Positions 18,969-29,352 of a stretch of DNA of 64,000 nt are shown in pieces (the first letter of the stretch is position 1; each line of letters begins with the position of its first letter). The stretch lies in the NCBI RefSeq assembly GCF_023701695.1, contig NZ_JAJOZC010000001.1, positions 2,666,001 through 2,730,000 on the forward strand. The letters are read 5' to 3'. The translations under genes and the position numbers were made by a program. Origin of the DNA: Streptomyces sp. RKAG290 (GTDB taxonomy: Bacteria > Actinomycetota > Actinomycetes > Streptomycetales > Streptomycetaceae). The notes below the pieces were generated by a model that saw nothing but the letters and a program-made list of their open reading frames with translations, had not been told where the DNA came from and made no database searches.

Positions 18969-19997
18969 ATGCCGCACGCCACTGACAACCGGCCGAGGGC
19001 CCTGCTCGCGATGGGTCCCGGCATCGCCGGACGCCTCCTCGCCGAACGCCACCACGCCCGGCTCGCCGCCCTCACCCGCACGGACACCCGTCTCGTCGCC
19101 CACGACCTGGCCGACCCGACGCCCGAGGTGGCCGCCGCGCTCGCCGAGGCCGAGGTGCTGTTCACCTGCTGGGGCGCGACACCGCTCACCGCGCCGGTGC
19201 TGGCCGCCGCGCCCCGGCTGCGGGCGGTGGTGCACGCGGCCGGGTCCGTGAAGCACCACATCACCGACGCCTGCTGGGAACGCGGCATCACCGTCACCTC
19301 GGCGGCCGGGGCCAACGCCCTGCCGGTGGCCGAATTCACCCTCGCCGCGATCCTGTTCGCGGGCAAGCGCGTCCTGCACTCCGCGGACCGCTACCGCGCC
19401 CTGCGCGCCGAGCACGACTGGCTCTCGGAGCTGGACGGCAGCGGCAACTACCGCCGCACGGTGGGCATCGTCGGCGCCTCCCGCATCGGCCGGCGGGTGA
19501 TCGAACTGCTGCGCCCCTTCGACCTGGACGTCCTGTTGTACGACCCCTACGTCGGCGCGGATGAGGCGGCGCTGCTGGGCGCCCGCCTCAGCACGCTCGA
19601 CGAGCTGTGCGCGAGCAGTTCCGTGGTCTCGGTGCACGCCCCGCAGCTTCCGGAGACGCACCACCTCATCGGCGCGGCCCAGCTCTCGGCCATGCCGGCG
19701 GGGGCGACGCTGATCAACACCGCGCGGGGTTCGCTGGTCGACGAGGACGCGCTGCTGCCCGAGCTGACGAGCGGTCGGCTGCACGCGGTCCTGGACGTGA
19801 CGGACCCCGACCCGCCCCGTGCGCTCTCGCCGCTGTACGACCTGCCGAACGTGCTGCTGACCCCGCATGTCGCGGGCTCACTGGGCAACGAGCTGCACCG
19901 GATGGCGGACCAGGCGCTGGACGAGCTGGAACGGTTCGCGAGCGGACTCCCGTTCGCCGACCCGGTCCACGGGGACGCGCTGTCGCGCTCGGCGTAG
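18969..19997 (+). CDS. D-isomer-specific 2-hydroxyacid dehydrogenase family protein
   Basis: The 342-residue protein has the NAD-binding Rossmann motif VGIVGASRIGRRVIELL, the catalytic arginine in NTARGSLVDEDAL and the histidine in LLTPHVAGS. The usual catalytic glutamate position reads LDVTDPDPP, so an aspartate stands where most relatives have Glu-Pro; this may lower or alter activity. As the last gene of the sugar-uptake operon it probably reduces or oxidises a 2-keto/hydroxy acid made from the imported sugar, which is inferred only from context. The start is the ATG 36 bases after the second permease. Confidence 0.85.
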   Translation: MPHATDNRPRALLAMGPGIAGRLLAERHHARLAALTRTDTRLVAHDLADPTPEVAAALAEAEVLFTCWGATPLTAPVLAAAPRLRAVVHAAGSVKHHITDACWERGITVTSAAGANALPVAEFTLAAILFAGKRVLHSADRYRALRAEHDWLSELDGSGNYRRTVGIVGASRIGRRVIELLRPFDLDVLLYDPYVGADEAALLGARLSTLDELCASSSVVSVHAPQLPETHHLIGAAQLSAMPAGATLINTARGSLVDEDALLPELTSGRLHAVLDVTDPDPPRALSPLYDLPNVLLTPHVAGSLGNELHRMADQALDELERFASGLPFADPVHGDALSRSA

Positions 19998-20086
19998 GAC
20001 ACGAGCCCTGAAAGCAGCGGCGTAGGACACGAGGCCCCTGGGGCAACGTCCCCGCAGCGGTAAGCAAACAGCGTTACCAAGCAAAA

Positions 20087-20116
20087 GGCCCGGCACCCCT
20101 GAGGGGGTACCGGGCC
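20087..20116 (-). terminator. groEL terminator
   Basis: A 13-bp stem with one mismatch (20087-20099 with 20104-20116, loop TGAG) is followed on the minus strand by TTTTGC, giving an intrinsic-type terminator with a short U run. It lies 27 bases past the groEL stop. Confidence 0.75.
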
Positions 20117-20142
20117 TCACCGCTTGCGCGGAGAGCTACACG

Positions 20143-21867
<1,725 letters not shown>

Positions 21868-22173
21868 TTACTTCTCGATGATCGCGAGCACGTCGCGAGC
21901 CGAGAGAACGAGGTACTCCTCGCCGTTGTACTTCACCTCGGTGCCGCCGTACTTGCTGTACAGCACGACATCGCCGGTCTTGACGTCGAGCGGAAGGCGC
22001 TCGCCGTTCTCGAAGCGGCCCGGGCCCACGGCCAGGACGACGCCCTCCTGGGGCTTCTCCTTGGCAGTGTCCGGAATGACCAGGCCGGAGGCCGTGGTCT
22101 GCTCGGCGTCGAGCGGCTGGACCACAATGCGGTCCTCGAGCGGCTTGATCGCAACCTTGGTGCTGGTCGACAC
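21868..22173 (-). CDS. groES: Co-chaperonin GroES
   Basis: The 101-residue product shows the complete Cpn10 sequence: [38 protein letters not shown] (mobile loop that caps GroEL), [39 protein letters not shown]. The GTG at 22173 follows GGGGGAGA. It is the first gene of the groES-groEL1 operon, with its promoter inside two CIRCE operators upstream. Confidence 0.97.
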   Translation of the reverse strand: MSTSTKVAIKPLEDRIVVQPLDAEQTTASGLVIPDTAKEKPQEGVVLAVGPGRFENGERLPLDVKTGDVVLYSKYGGTEVKYNGEEYLVLSARDVLAIIEK

Positions 22174-22278
22174 GATCCGGTCTCCCCCTTCGGAGATCTC
22201 ACGGGGTTAACAGTCTTTGGGTGGCGACCAGGTGGGCCCGTCGTCGCGGGTGCCGGACCTGCCGGTCGCACAGTACTG

Positions 22279-22305
22279 CTGGCACTCTCCAGTGGGGAGT
22301 GCCAG
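22279..22305. promoter_or_regulatory. CIRCE element (HrcA operator), proximal
   Basis: CTGGCACTC-N9-GAGTGCCAG is a perfect inverted repeat, the Streptomyces form of the CIRCE box bound by the repressor HrcA. It lies just downstream of the candidate -10, where repressor would block initiation of groES-groEL1. Confidence 0.92.
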
Positions 22306-22312
22306 CACTGAG

Positions 22313-22340
22313 ACTATGACCGCGATTAGCACTCGGTCAA
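22313..22340 (-). promoter_or_regulatory. Candidate groES promoter between the two CIRCE boxes
   Basis: On the minus strand TTGACC (22340-22335) and CATAGT (22318-22313) are 16 bases apart, a reasonable vegetative -35/-10 pair. The -35 lies within the spacer of the distal CIRCE box, so HrcA binding there would cover it. Confidence 0.6.
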
Positions 22341-22352
22341 GCGGAGTGCCAA
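22326..22352. promoter_or_regulatory. CIRCE element (HrcA operator), distal
   Basis: TTAGCACTC-N9-GAGTGCCAA matches the general CIRCE consensus with one asymmetry. Tandem CIRCE boxes ahead of groES-groEL1 are known in Streptomyces. Confidence 0.88.
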
Positions 22353-22437
22353 TTCACGCCCCTCGTGGCGTCGACGCCGGACGACCTCACGGCCCCGCCA
22401 CAGGGAGAACGCGGGAAGCCCCCGGACCGTTCCGGCT

Positions 22438-22770
22438 TCAGGAGTGCCCGCACCCCGTCCCTTCGCCCGCCCCGTCGTAGGGCCCCGGACCCTCCGGCCA
22501 CCAGCGGACCGGCCGGGACCGGACGTCCCCCCGCAGCCGGCCGCAGGAGACGACGACCATCGCCCCCGGCGCACCGTGATCACCGCGCACGGCCGCCGGA
22601 CGCACCCGCAGGGGCCGCATCGCCGGGGCGCTCGGCGGGCGGTTCACCCGCTGAGCCGCCTTACGCCCCAGCCGTTCGATCGGGTCGACCGACTGTGCGC
22701 AGCCGGCGGTGGTGGTCAGGAGCGCACCGGCGGCCAGCAGCCCGGCCAGCAGCCGGTGCGCCCTTCTCAT
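22438..22770 (-). CDS. Small putative lipoprotein, translationally coupled to the deacetylase
   Basis: The 110-residue product starts MRRAHRLLAGLLAAGALLTT and has a lipobox LTTTAGC, so the mature protein would be lipid-anchored at about Cys23. The rest is Arg/Pro-rich without a recognisable domain (SVDPIERLGRKAAQRVNRP). Its ATG overlaps the deacetylase stop (ATGA), which supports it being real and co-expressed. It faces the groES promoter region. Function unknown; the C-terminal half is poorly conserved-looking and could itself be affected by base errors. Confidence 0.6.
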   Translation of the reverse strand: MRRAHRLLAGLLAAGALLTTTAGCAQSVDPIERLGRKAAQRVNRPPSAPAMRPLRVRPAAVRGDHGAPGAMVVVSCGRLRGDVRSRPVRWWPEGPGPYDGAGEGTGCGHS

Positions 22771-23755
22771 ACGTAGTCCTCCAGCCGGGCCACGGCGTAT
22801 CCCTTGTCCGTGATGACCTTCATGACGGCCCGGACCATGTCGGCCATGCTGCCCGGCCAGTCCTTCTTGCCCCGGAAGTGCGTGAGGATGATGTCGCCGG
22901 GGTGCAGGTCGCGGTCCTCCTCGCGCCACTCCATGTGGTCGGGGAAGGCCTCCGCCGCCCACAGGGGCACGGCGGTGATGCCGCAGGACTTGGCGATCCG
23001 GAGGGTGTCACCGTTGTAGTTGCCGTAGGGCGGCCGGAACAGCCGGGGCGCTCGCCGTACTGCTTCTCGATGATGTCCTGCTGGTCGCAGATCTCCTGCT
23101 TCTGCTCGGCATAGGAGAGACCGGGCATGTAGCGGTGGTTGAGCGTGTGGTTGTTGAGCGTGACGCCACGGGACTGCGCGTCCTTGAAGTACGCGTAGTT
23201 GTCGCGCACCAGGTAGTCGCTGAGGAAGGCGCTGTACGGGATGCTCAGCTCCGACATCATCCGCAGCAGTTCGGGGTCCTTGTCGTCGCCGTCGTCCATC
23301 GTCAGGAAGACGACCTTCTGCTTGGTCGGGACCGTGGTGAAGACCGGCGGCAGCGAGTCGTCACCGCCCTCGACCTCGAAGCCCTTGCGGGTGGAGATGT
23401 GCGGCTTGACGGCGGGCGCCACCGGCGCGGCCAGCGGCGTGCTCGCCAGGCCCCACTTCTTGGCGGCGACCGCGCGTGCGGCCTGGGCCAGGCGCGCCTT
23501 CTCGGCCTGCCCGGCCCGGGTGCCCGCCGCCCCGGCGTTCCCGGCCTGGGCGCCCGGCTGTCCGGAATGGGTCGCGGCCTCCTGCCCCGCCGCCGGAACG
23601 GTGCGGGCGTCGGTCCCGGCCGCGCAGCCGGAGCCGACGGCGGCGACCAGGAGTGCGGCCAGGACCGCGTAGCCGGGCCGGCGACGCAGGTGTCCCCGTC
23701 CGCGCCCCGCCCCGTCCTGCCCCTGCTTCGTCACGACCGGTCTGCGCCCATTCAT
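22767..23755 (-). pseudogene. Polysaccharide deacetylase family protein, frame broken by a 1-base deletion (possibly artefact)
   Basis: The gene starts at the ATG at 23755 (AAGGAAGAA upstream) with a basic N-terminus, membrane anchor (GYAVLAALLVAAVGSGCAAG) and Ala/Gly-rich linker. The NodB fold follows: VVFLTMDDGDDKDPELL (metal Asp pair), NNHTLNHRYMPGLSY (metal histidines H-x3-H). The frame is lost after EKQYGERP and resumes as FRPPYGNYNGDTLRIAKS, then PLWAAEAFPDHMEW and DIILTHFRG to the stop at 22767. One extra base in the G run 23045-23048 restores a full protein of about 329 residues. By family it removes acetyl groups from cell-wall or other glycans. All motifs are intact, so sequencing error is likely. 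Confidence 0.78.
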
Positions 23756-23870
23756 GGCAAATTCTTCCTTTTGTCGTACTAGCTGTATGGCGCCGCATAC
23801 TGCCAGCACGCGCCCGGGCACCCGGCCCGACACCGCGACCGGACCCGCACGGTCCCCCGGCTGGCTCACA

Positions 23871-25109
23871 ATGGGGCAGGTGAACGCTCTCGACCCGCCC
23901 GCCGCCCCCGACCCCCTCGCCGGCTTCCTGGCCCTGCGCGCCCCGGAGGGTGCCGAGCTCCTGGCCGGGCTGCGGTCCTACGACCCCGCCACGGAACTCG
24001 CCACGGCCACCCGGCTGCGCCGCACCCACCCCGCCGCCCTCGTCTCGGCGGCGCTGGGCCAGGCCAGGCTGCGGCAGCGGGCGGTGGCGAAGTTCGGCGC
24101 CGAGGACGCGCACCGGATGTTCTTCACGCCGAACGGGGTGGAGCAGGCGACCCGGACCTCCGTGGCCGGCTACCGCGCCCGGCGGTTCGCGGCCACCGGG
24201 GTGCGCAGTGTCGCCGACCTCTGCTGCGGGATCGGCGGCGACGCGATCGCCCTGGCCCGCGCCGGGATCTCCGTCCTCGCCGTGGACCGCGACCCGCTGA
24301 CCGCCGAGGTGGCCAGGGCCAATGCCGCCGCGCTCGGCCTGGACGGCCTGATCGAGGTGCGGTGCGCCGACGTCACGGAGATCGACACCTCCCCCTACGA
24401 CGCGGTGTTCGTCGACCCGGCCCGCCGGGGCGGCCGCGGCCGGATCTTCGACCCCGAGGCGTACTCCCCGCCCCTCTCCTGGGCGACCGCGGCAGCGCTG
24501 AAGGCCCCCAGGGCGGCGCTGAAGATCGCCCCCGGCGTCCCGCACGAGGCGATCGGGCCGCAGGCGGAGGCCGAATGGATCTCGGACGGCGGTGACGTGA
24601 AGGAGGCGGTGCTCTGGTTCGGCGAGGGCTTCGAGGCCGGTTCGTACCGCGCCACCCTGCTGCCGTCCGGCGCCACGCTGAGCGCCCCGGCCGTGCTGCC
24701 CGCCCCGCCGGTCGGCCCGGTCGGCCGCTATCTGTACGAGCCGGACGGCGCGGTGATCCGGGCCCATCTGGTGGCCGACATCGTGGACAGGTGCCACGGC
24801 CGGCTGATCGACGAGATGATCGCGTACGTGACCAGCGACGAGCTGTACGACTCCCCGTACACCGCCGGGTACGAGATCACCGACCGGATCCCGTTCAACA
24901 TGAAGCGGCTGAAGGCGCTGCTGCGGGAGCGGGAGGTCGGCGTCCTGACGGTCAAGAAGCGCGGCTCCCCGGTCGAACCGGAGGAACTGCGCAGGAGGAT
25001 GAAGCTCCAGGGCCCGAACACGGCCACCGTCTTCCTGACCCGGGTCGCGGACGCGCCGACGATGCTGATCGGCCACCCCGTGACCGGCCCGGAGGCCGGC
25101 CGCGGGTGA
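23871..25109 (+). CDS. Class I SAM-dependent methyltransferase with THUMP-like C-terminal domain
   Basis: The product of about 412 residues has a SAM-binding Rossmann core VADLCCGIGGDAIALARAGISV, the acidic end of strand 2 in AVDRDPLTAE, and a catalytic-type FVDPARRGGRGR. The C-terminal part (RIPFNMKRLKALLREREVGV, LTVKKRGSPVEPEELRRRMK) is the THUMP-like domain found in a conserved actinobacterial methyltransferase family. An RNA substrate is possible but unproven. I start at ATG 23871; a GTG at 23880 is an alternative, and neither has a clear RBS. It is divergent from the deacetylase gene. Confidence 0.83.
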   Translation: MGQVNALDPPAAPDPLAGFLALRAPEGAELLAGLRSYDPATELATATRLRRTHPAALVSAALGQARLRQRAVAKFGAEDAHRMFFTPNGVEQATRTSVAGYRARRFAATGVRSVADLCCGIGGDAIALARAGISVLAVDRDPLTAEVARANAAALGLDGLIEVRCADVTEIDTSPYDAVFVDPARRGGRGRIFDPEAYSPPLSWATAAALKAPRAALKIAPGVPHEAIGPQAEAEWISDGGDVKEAVLWFGEGFEAGSYRATLLPSGATLSAPAVLPAPPVGPVGRYLYEPDGAVIRAHLVADIVDRCHGRLIDEMIAYVTSDELYDSPYTAGYEITDRIPFNMKRLKALLREREVGVLTVKKRGSPVEPEELRRRMKLQGPNTATVFLTRVADAPTMLIGHPVTGPEAGRG

Positions 25110-25149
25110 CGCTCGCAGGTGCCGGTCCCGCCCGGCGGACCAGGGCGCC

Positions 25150-25515
25150 TCAGGCGAGGTCGGTCAGCTCGTCGGCGTACACCTGCGAGAGCGGCTGCGG
25201 GCCTACGTACTGCTGGCAGTTGCACTGACCGGACTCGAAGCGGACCGGCTTCTTGTGCGCGTCCCAGGCGGTCGGCACCTCGACCCGCTCATGGCACTTG
25301 CCCTGCTTGTCGTGCTTGGCGAGGTGGTGCGTGCACCCGCAGACCGGCTCCGGCGGTTTGTGCGCCGCCTCGACGGCCAGCCGCTCCTGCCTGCCGGCCT
25401 CCAGCAGTTCGAGCTTGCGTGCGTGCCGGTTGCGCAACGCCGTACGGGCGTTGTCGGCCGCCCACCCGAATCCGCCCGTCCAGAAGATGATGAGCAACCA
25501 CCAGTACCACTCCAT
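25150..25515 (-). CDS. Small membrane-anchored hypothetical protein with Cys/His motifs
   Basis: This 121-residue protein begins with a single Trp-rich membrane helix (MEWYWWLLIIFWTGGFGWAA). A basic coiled segment follows (ALRNRHARKLELLEAGRQER) and then a soluble tail with CGCTHHLAKHDKQGKCHE and CNCQQY. The paired cysteines and histidines look like a small metal-binding site. The ATG at 25515 is well placed behind GGGGAGG. Homologues are common in Streptomyces as unnamed proteins; I know no function. Confidence 0.72.
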   Translation of the reverse strand: MEWYWWLLIIFWTGGFGWAADNARTALRNRHARKLELLEAGRQERLAVEAAHKPPEPVCGCTHHLAKHDKQGKCHERVEVPTAWDAHKKPVRFESGQCNCQQYVGPQPLSQVYADELTDLA

Positions 25516-25566
25516 GGAACAACCTCCCCCTGAGCCCTTCACGTACGCGCCAGGATAGGGCCGCGG

Positions 25567-26232
25567 TCAGCGGTGCGACCCGGCGCCGGAGGATATCGGC
25601 GCCCCGGGCACCGGCGTCCCGATCAGCACCCGGAGCACCCAACGCCGGTGCAGGAGCGCCTTGGTGATGCCGCTCAGCCCGATGAGCCAGCCGATGAACC
25701 CGAGGCCCATGACGAGCGCCACCAGGCCGTACGTGTCGTCGCCCCGGACCGCGCCGGCCGGCACGGCGACGCAGGCGTACAGCCCGGACGCGCAGAGCAG
25801 GAAGGAGCTCAGCAGCCACACCAGGCTCGTCCCGGGCAGCCGGAGCGCAGCGTCCCTTGCCGGGTCACGGTCCAACGCGCCCCACTGCGCGAGCAGTCGG
25901 CGGATCTCGCGGTCGCGGCGCAGGCCCACGACGACGAGTACGACCGCGGGCACCAGGCAACACGCGCCCATGGCAAGGAAGACCACGCCGAAGACGGCGC
26001 TGAAGATGTCGTACGACTCCTCGAACGTGATGAGGGCCGTGCCCACCAGCGACCAGCCGAGCGCACCGAGCGCGCCCCAGAGCCAGAGCAGTCCCAGCCG
26101 CCCCGGGCCCAGGTGCAGCTTCACCAACTCGCCGAGGATCAGGGCCCGGTCGGCGAGCAGCGCTCCCCGGTCGGGCCAGGTACGTATCTCCACGGGCGGC
26201 GGTGGCGGCGGCAGCGCTGAACGACGGGGCAT
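25567..26232 (-). CDS. Integral membrane protein, unknown function
   Basis: The 221-residue protein has a short Pro-rich head (ALPPPPPPVE) and four strongly hydrophobic segments at roughly residues 50-70, 82-104, 138-160 and 165-185. No catalytic motif is visible. I used the ATG at 26232, which has no strong RBS. The frame extends 28 codons upstream but would then overlap the promoter region of the divergent methyltransferase. Confidence 0.65.
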   Translation of the reverse strand: MPRRSALPPPPPPVEIRTWPDRGALLADRALILGELVKLHLGPGRLGLLWLWGALGALGWSLVGTALITFEESYDIFSAVFGVVFLAMGACCLVPAVVLVVVGLRRDREIRRLLAQWGALDRDPARDAALRLPGTSLVWLLSSFLLCASGLYACVAVPAGAVRGDDTYGLVALVMGLGFIGWLIGLSGITKALLHRRWVLRVLIGTPVPGAPISSGAGSHR

Positions 26233-26314
26233 GGGCCAGACCCTACCGAGGGCGCCGCCCGGTGCGCGGGGGCCTTCGCGGTGCGATGCTGGACAGTGAG
26301 CCAGGGAGGTCACC

Positions 26315-26935
26315 ATGGGCTTCTACGCACAGCGGATCGTGCCCCGGATCGTCGATGTCGCCTGCGGCCTGAAGGTCGTCGAACCGCTGCGGCGCCGCGT
26401 CTGCGAGGGCCTGTCGGGCGAGATCATCGAGATCGGTTTCGGCTCGGGGCACAACGTCCCCTTCTACCCGTCCGCCGTCACCGGCGTGGCCGCGGTCGAG
26501 CCCTCCGACCTCGGCTGGCGGCTGGCCGGCGGACGCATCGCCACCGGGAACACACCGGTGCGGCGGGCCGGCCTGGACGGCCAGGCGCTGCCGTTCGCGG
26601 ACGACTCGTTCGACGGCGCGCTCTCGACGTGGACGCTCTGCACGATTCCCGACGCGCACGCGGCCCTGCGCGAGGTGCGCCGGGTGCTCAGGCCGGGCGC
26701 CACCCTGCACTTCCTGGAGCACGGTCTCGCCCCGGAGGAGGACGAGGGGGTGCGCCGCTGGCAGCGGCGGCTGGACCCGCTGGAGCAGCGGCTCTTCGCC
26801 GGGTGCCGGCTGACCCGGCCGATCGCCGGTCTGCTCACGGGCGCCGGCTTCACGATCACGGAGCTGGACGTGTTCTACGAGACGGGCGCCCCGAAGCCGA
26901 TGGGCGCCGACTCGCTGGGAATCGCCGTGCCGTGA
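26315..26935 (+). CDS. Class I SAM-dependent methyltransferase (UbiE/Methyltransf_11-like)
   Basis: The 206-residue protein has a glycine-rich SAM motif reading IIEIGFGSGHNVPFYPSAVT, an acidic post-strand residue in AAVEPSD, and motifs QALPFADDSFDGALSTWTLC and ALREVRRVLRPGATLHFLEHG typical of small-molecule methyltransferases. It lacks any substrate-specific insert, so the acceptor cannot be predicted. The ATG follows CAGGGAGGTCACC, a strong RBS. Confidence 0.85.
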   Translation: MGFYAQRIVPRIVDVACGLKVVEPLRRRVCEGLSGEIIEIGFGSGHNVPFYPSAVTGVAAVEPSDLGWRLAGGRIATGNTPVRRAGLDGQALPFADDSFDGALSTWTLCTIPDAHAALREVRRVLRPGATLHFLEHGLAPEEDEGVRRWQRRLDPLEQRLFAGCRLTRPIAGLLTGAGFTITELDVFYETGAPKPMGADSLGIAVP

Positions 26936-26962
26936 AGCCGGCCGCGCGGGCCGCCCCGCGGC

Positions 26963-27433
26963 TCAGGCGTTGCGCAGCGCCTCGATGTCGAGTCGCTTCA
27001 TGCCGAGCATCGCCTTCATGGCGCGGGCGGCCTTGTCCGGGTCCGGGTCGGTCAGTGCCTCGCCCAGGCCGGGCGGGATGATCTGCCAGGAGACGCCGAA
27101 CCGGTCCTTGAGCCAGCCGCACTGGCTCTCCTGTCCGCCGTCCGCGGTGAGCTTGTCCCACAGCTCGTCCGCCTCCTCCTGCGACGCGCAGTCGACGGAG
27201 AGGGAGACCGCCTCGCTGAAGGGGAACTCCGGGCCGCCGTTGAACGCGATGTACTGGGCGCCCTCCAGCTGGAAGCGGACCGTCATCACCGCTCCGTCCT
27301 CGCCCGGCGACGCCGCGTTCCAGCGGGTCACGTCCACGACGCGCGAGTCCCCGCCGATGACCGAGATGTAGTGGTTCGCGGCCTCCTCGGCCTGGTTGTT
27401 GTCGAACCACAGGAAAGTGGTGACCTTCTGCAT
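26963..27433 (-). CDS. VOC-superfamily (PhnB-like) protein in an ECF42 operon
   Basis: The 156-residue protein matches the PhnB/3-demethylubiquinone-methyltransferase-like VOC fold: VTTFLWFDNNQAEEAANHYI, FQLEGAQYIAFNGGPEFPFSEAVS and CGWLKDRFGVSWQIIPP. Many members lack known activity. It is the last gene of a three-gene leftward cluster, after the DGPF protein and the ECF42-type sigma factor, a known context for such small proteins. The ATG has GGAGAAG upstream. Confidence 0.85.
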   Translation of the reverse strand: MQKVTTFLWFDNNQAEEAANHYISVIGGDSRVVDVTRWNAASPGEDGAVMTVRFQLEGAQYIAFNGGPEFPFSEAVSLSVDCASQEEADELWDKLTADGGQESQCGWLKDRFGVSWQIIPPGLGEALTDPDPDKAARAMKAMLGMKRLDIEALRNA

Positions 27434-27496
27434 GGTCTTCTCCTCAGGCGGTGGTGCCGGGTGGCGTGCAAGGTAGACCGGTCGCGGGCCCGGAAC

Positions 27497-28753
27497 TCAT
27501 CGGCCGGCCCGGTCCAGGAGCATCGCCCGTTCCCGCTCGTTGCGGGTCAGCTCCGCCGCCCGTACGAACTCCGCGCGCGCCTCGTCCGTACGCCCCATCC
27601 TGACCAGCAGATCCCCGCGGACGCTCGGCAGCAAGTGGTAGTCCTTGAGCGCGGGGTCCGCGGCGAGGGCGTCGACCAGGACCAGGCCGGCCGCCGGGCC
27701 CTCGGCCATGGAGACGGCGACGGCCCGGTTGAGCTCGACGACCGGGGACGGGGTCAGGACGGCGAGCCGGTCGTAGAGCGCCGCGATGGCGGCCCAGTCG
27801 GTGTCCTCGTACCGCACCGCCCGCGCGTGGCAGGCGACGATCGCGGCCTGCAGTGCGTAGGGGCCCAGCGCCTGCCCCGTCTCCCCGGCCGTCTCGCTCG
27901 ACCTGATCAGGGCGGTGAGGCCGCGGCGGATCAGCAGCCGGTCCCAGCGGGCCCGGTTCTGGTCCGCGAGCAGCACCGGCGCACCGTCCGGCCCGGTCCT
28001 GGCGGCGGTGCGCGAGGCCTGCAGCTCCAGCAGGGCGGCCAGGCCGTGCACCTCGGGCTCCTGCGGCATCAGACCGGCCAGCACCCGGGCCTGGCGCAGC
28101 GCGTCCTCGCAGAGCGCCGGGCGCAGCCAGTCGTCGCCCGCGGTCGCGGCGTAGCCCTCGTTGAAGACGAGGTAGATGACTTCGAGGACGGAGCCGAGCC
28201 GGGCGGCGCGCTCGGGTCCGTCCGGCACCTCGAAGGGGACGCCGGCCCGGCCGAGCGTCCGTTTGGCCCGGACGATGCGCTGGGCGACGGTCGGCTCGGA
28301 GGTGAGGAAGGCGCGGGCGATCTCGTCGGTGGTGAGGCCGCCGAGCAGTCGCAGGGTGAGGGCGATCCGGGCGTCGGTGGAGAGCACCGGATGGCAGGAG
28401 GTGAAGATCAGCCGCAGCAGGTCGTCGTCGATGTGGTCCGGACCGGCGGGGTCGGGTTCCGGGTCGTAGGCGCCCTCGTCCAGCTCGCGGCCCATCTCGG
28501 CCAGCTTGCGGGCGTACGTCTCGCGGCGGCGTACGAGGTCGATGGCGCGGTGCTTGGCGGTGGCCATGAGCCAGGCCCCGGGGTTGTCCGGGACGCCCGA
28601 CTCCGGCCACTGCTCCAGCGCGGCGACCAGCGCGTCCTGCGCGAGCTCCTCGGCGATGCCCACGTCCCGGACGATCCGGGTGACACCGGCGATGATCCGC
28701 GCGGACTCGATCCGGAACACCGTCTCCACCGCACTCACTGCCGTCACGGCCAC
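27497..28753 (-). CDS. ECF42-type RNA polymerase sigma factor with C-terminal TPR-like extension
   Basis: The 418-residue protein has an ECF core. Region 2 is FRIESARIIAGVTRIVRDVG, ELAQDALVAALEQWP and AWLMATAKHRAIDLVRRRE. Region 4 is RIALTLRLLGGLTTDEIARAF and PTVAQRIVRAKRTLG. It then has a long DUF6596/TPR-like extension (VIYLVFNEGYAATAGDDWLR, EVHGLAALLELQASR, AVAVSMAEGPAAGLVLVDAL). This layout defines group ECF42, which has no anti-sigma factor and is linked to DGPF (YciI-type) genes. The neighbour upstream is exactly such a gene. The GTG at 28753 is the first in frame; GTG codons a few residues on are alternatives. Confidence 0.88.
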   Translation of the reverse strand: MAVTAVSAVETVFRIESARIIAGVTRIVRDVGIAEELAQDALVAALEQWPESGVPDNPGAWLMATAKHRAIDLVRRRETYARKLAEMGRELDEGAYDPEPDPAGPDHIDDDLLRLIFTSCHPVLSTDARIALTLRLLGGLTTDEIARAFLTSEPTVAQRIVRAKRTLGRAGVPFEVPDGPERAARLGSVLEVIYLVFNEGYAATAGDDWLRPALCEDALRQARVLAGLMPQEPEVHGLAALLELQASRTAARTGPDGAPVLLADQNRARWDRLLIRRGLTALIRSSETAGETGQALGPYALQAAIVACHARAVRYEDTDWAAIAALYDRLAVLTPSPVVELNRAVAVSMAEGPAAGLVLVDALAADPALKDYHLLPSVRGDLLVRMGRTDEARAEFVRAAELTRNERERAMLLDRAGR

Positions 28754-28812
28754 CCATCAGAGCAGCCGCACCGGGCCCGGGCAAGCGTGGCCGGGCCGGT
28801 GGGCGGGGCCGG

Positions 28813-29169
28813 TCAGGGTTCGTCGATGGCGCGGACCTCGGACGTGACGGTCCAGCTCTCCGGGTGGGTCAGCAGGAACCGCTTGGTCCACTCCACCGCC
28901 TCGTCCTGGTCCTTGCACTGGAGGATGGCGTATCCGCCGACGACCTCCTTGGTCTCGGTGAAGGGCCCGTCGGTGTAGCTGAGTTTTCCGCCGGACCAGT
29001 GGACCCGGGTGCCCTGGGCGGTCGGGGTGAGGCCGGCCGTCTCCAGCATCACGCCGGCCTTGGTGATCTCCTCGAACAGGGCGCCCATCCGCTTCTCGAA
29101 GTCGGGGTCGGGCTCGAATCCGGCGGCGGCCTGCTCGTCGATGCGGATGAGGGACATGAAGCGCGGCAT
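28813..29169 (-). CDS. YciI-related DGPF-domain protein (ECF42 partner)
   Basis: The 118-residue protein begins MPRFMSLIRIDEQAAAGFEP and carries the signature YTDGPFTETKEVVGGYAILQ, which names the DGPF family within the YciI fold. DGPF genes are the characteristic targets and neighbours of ECF42 sigma factors. It is first in the operon, directly behind a TGTCGA-N17-CGA promoter candidate. Biochemical role is unknown. Confidence 0.88.
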   Translation of the reverse strand: MPRFMSLIRIDEQAAAGFEPDPDFEKRMGALFEEITKAGVMLETAGLTPTAQGTRVHWSGGKLSYTDGPFTETKEVVGGYAILQCKDQDEAVEWTKRFLLTHPESWTVTSEVRAIDEP

Positions 29170-29222
29170 GGTGACTCCTCGGTCGGGAGGGCGGGGCCTT
29201 TCCCCTGCCTCTCACCTCTGCG

Positions 29223-29248
29223 TCGAACGGGACACGGCCGGATCGACA
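29223..29248 (-). promoter_or_regulatory. Candidate ECF42 promoter of the DGPF-sigma-VOC operon
   Basis: On the minus strand TGTCGA (29248-29243) is followed after 17 bases by CGA (29225-29223). As I recall, ECF42 factors studied in S. venezuelae recognise TGTCGA at -35 and a CGA-containing -10. The site is about 54 bases upstream of the DGPF start, so the operon is probably autoregulated. Confidence 0.65.
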
Positions 29249-29352
29249 GCTCCCCCGGAATTCTTCTGAGAATTCTCCGGATCGGCCACCGGAGTGGTTC
29301 CCGGGGCGGAAGCCGTCGTCCTACGAGGTGGCCGACGAGCTCGACGCGATCA

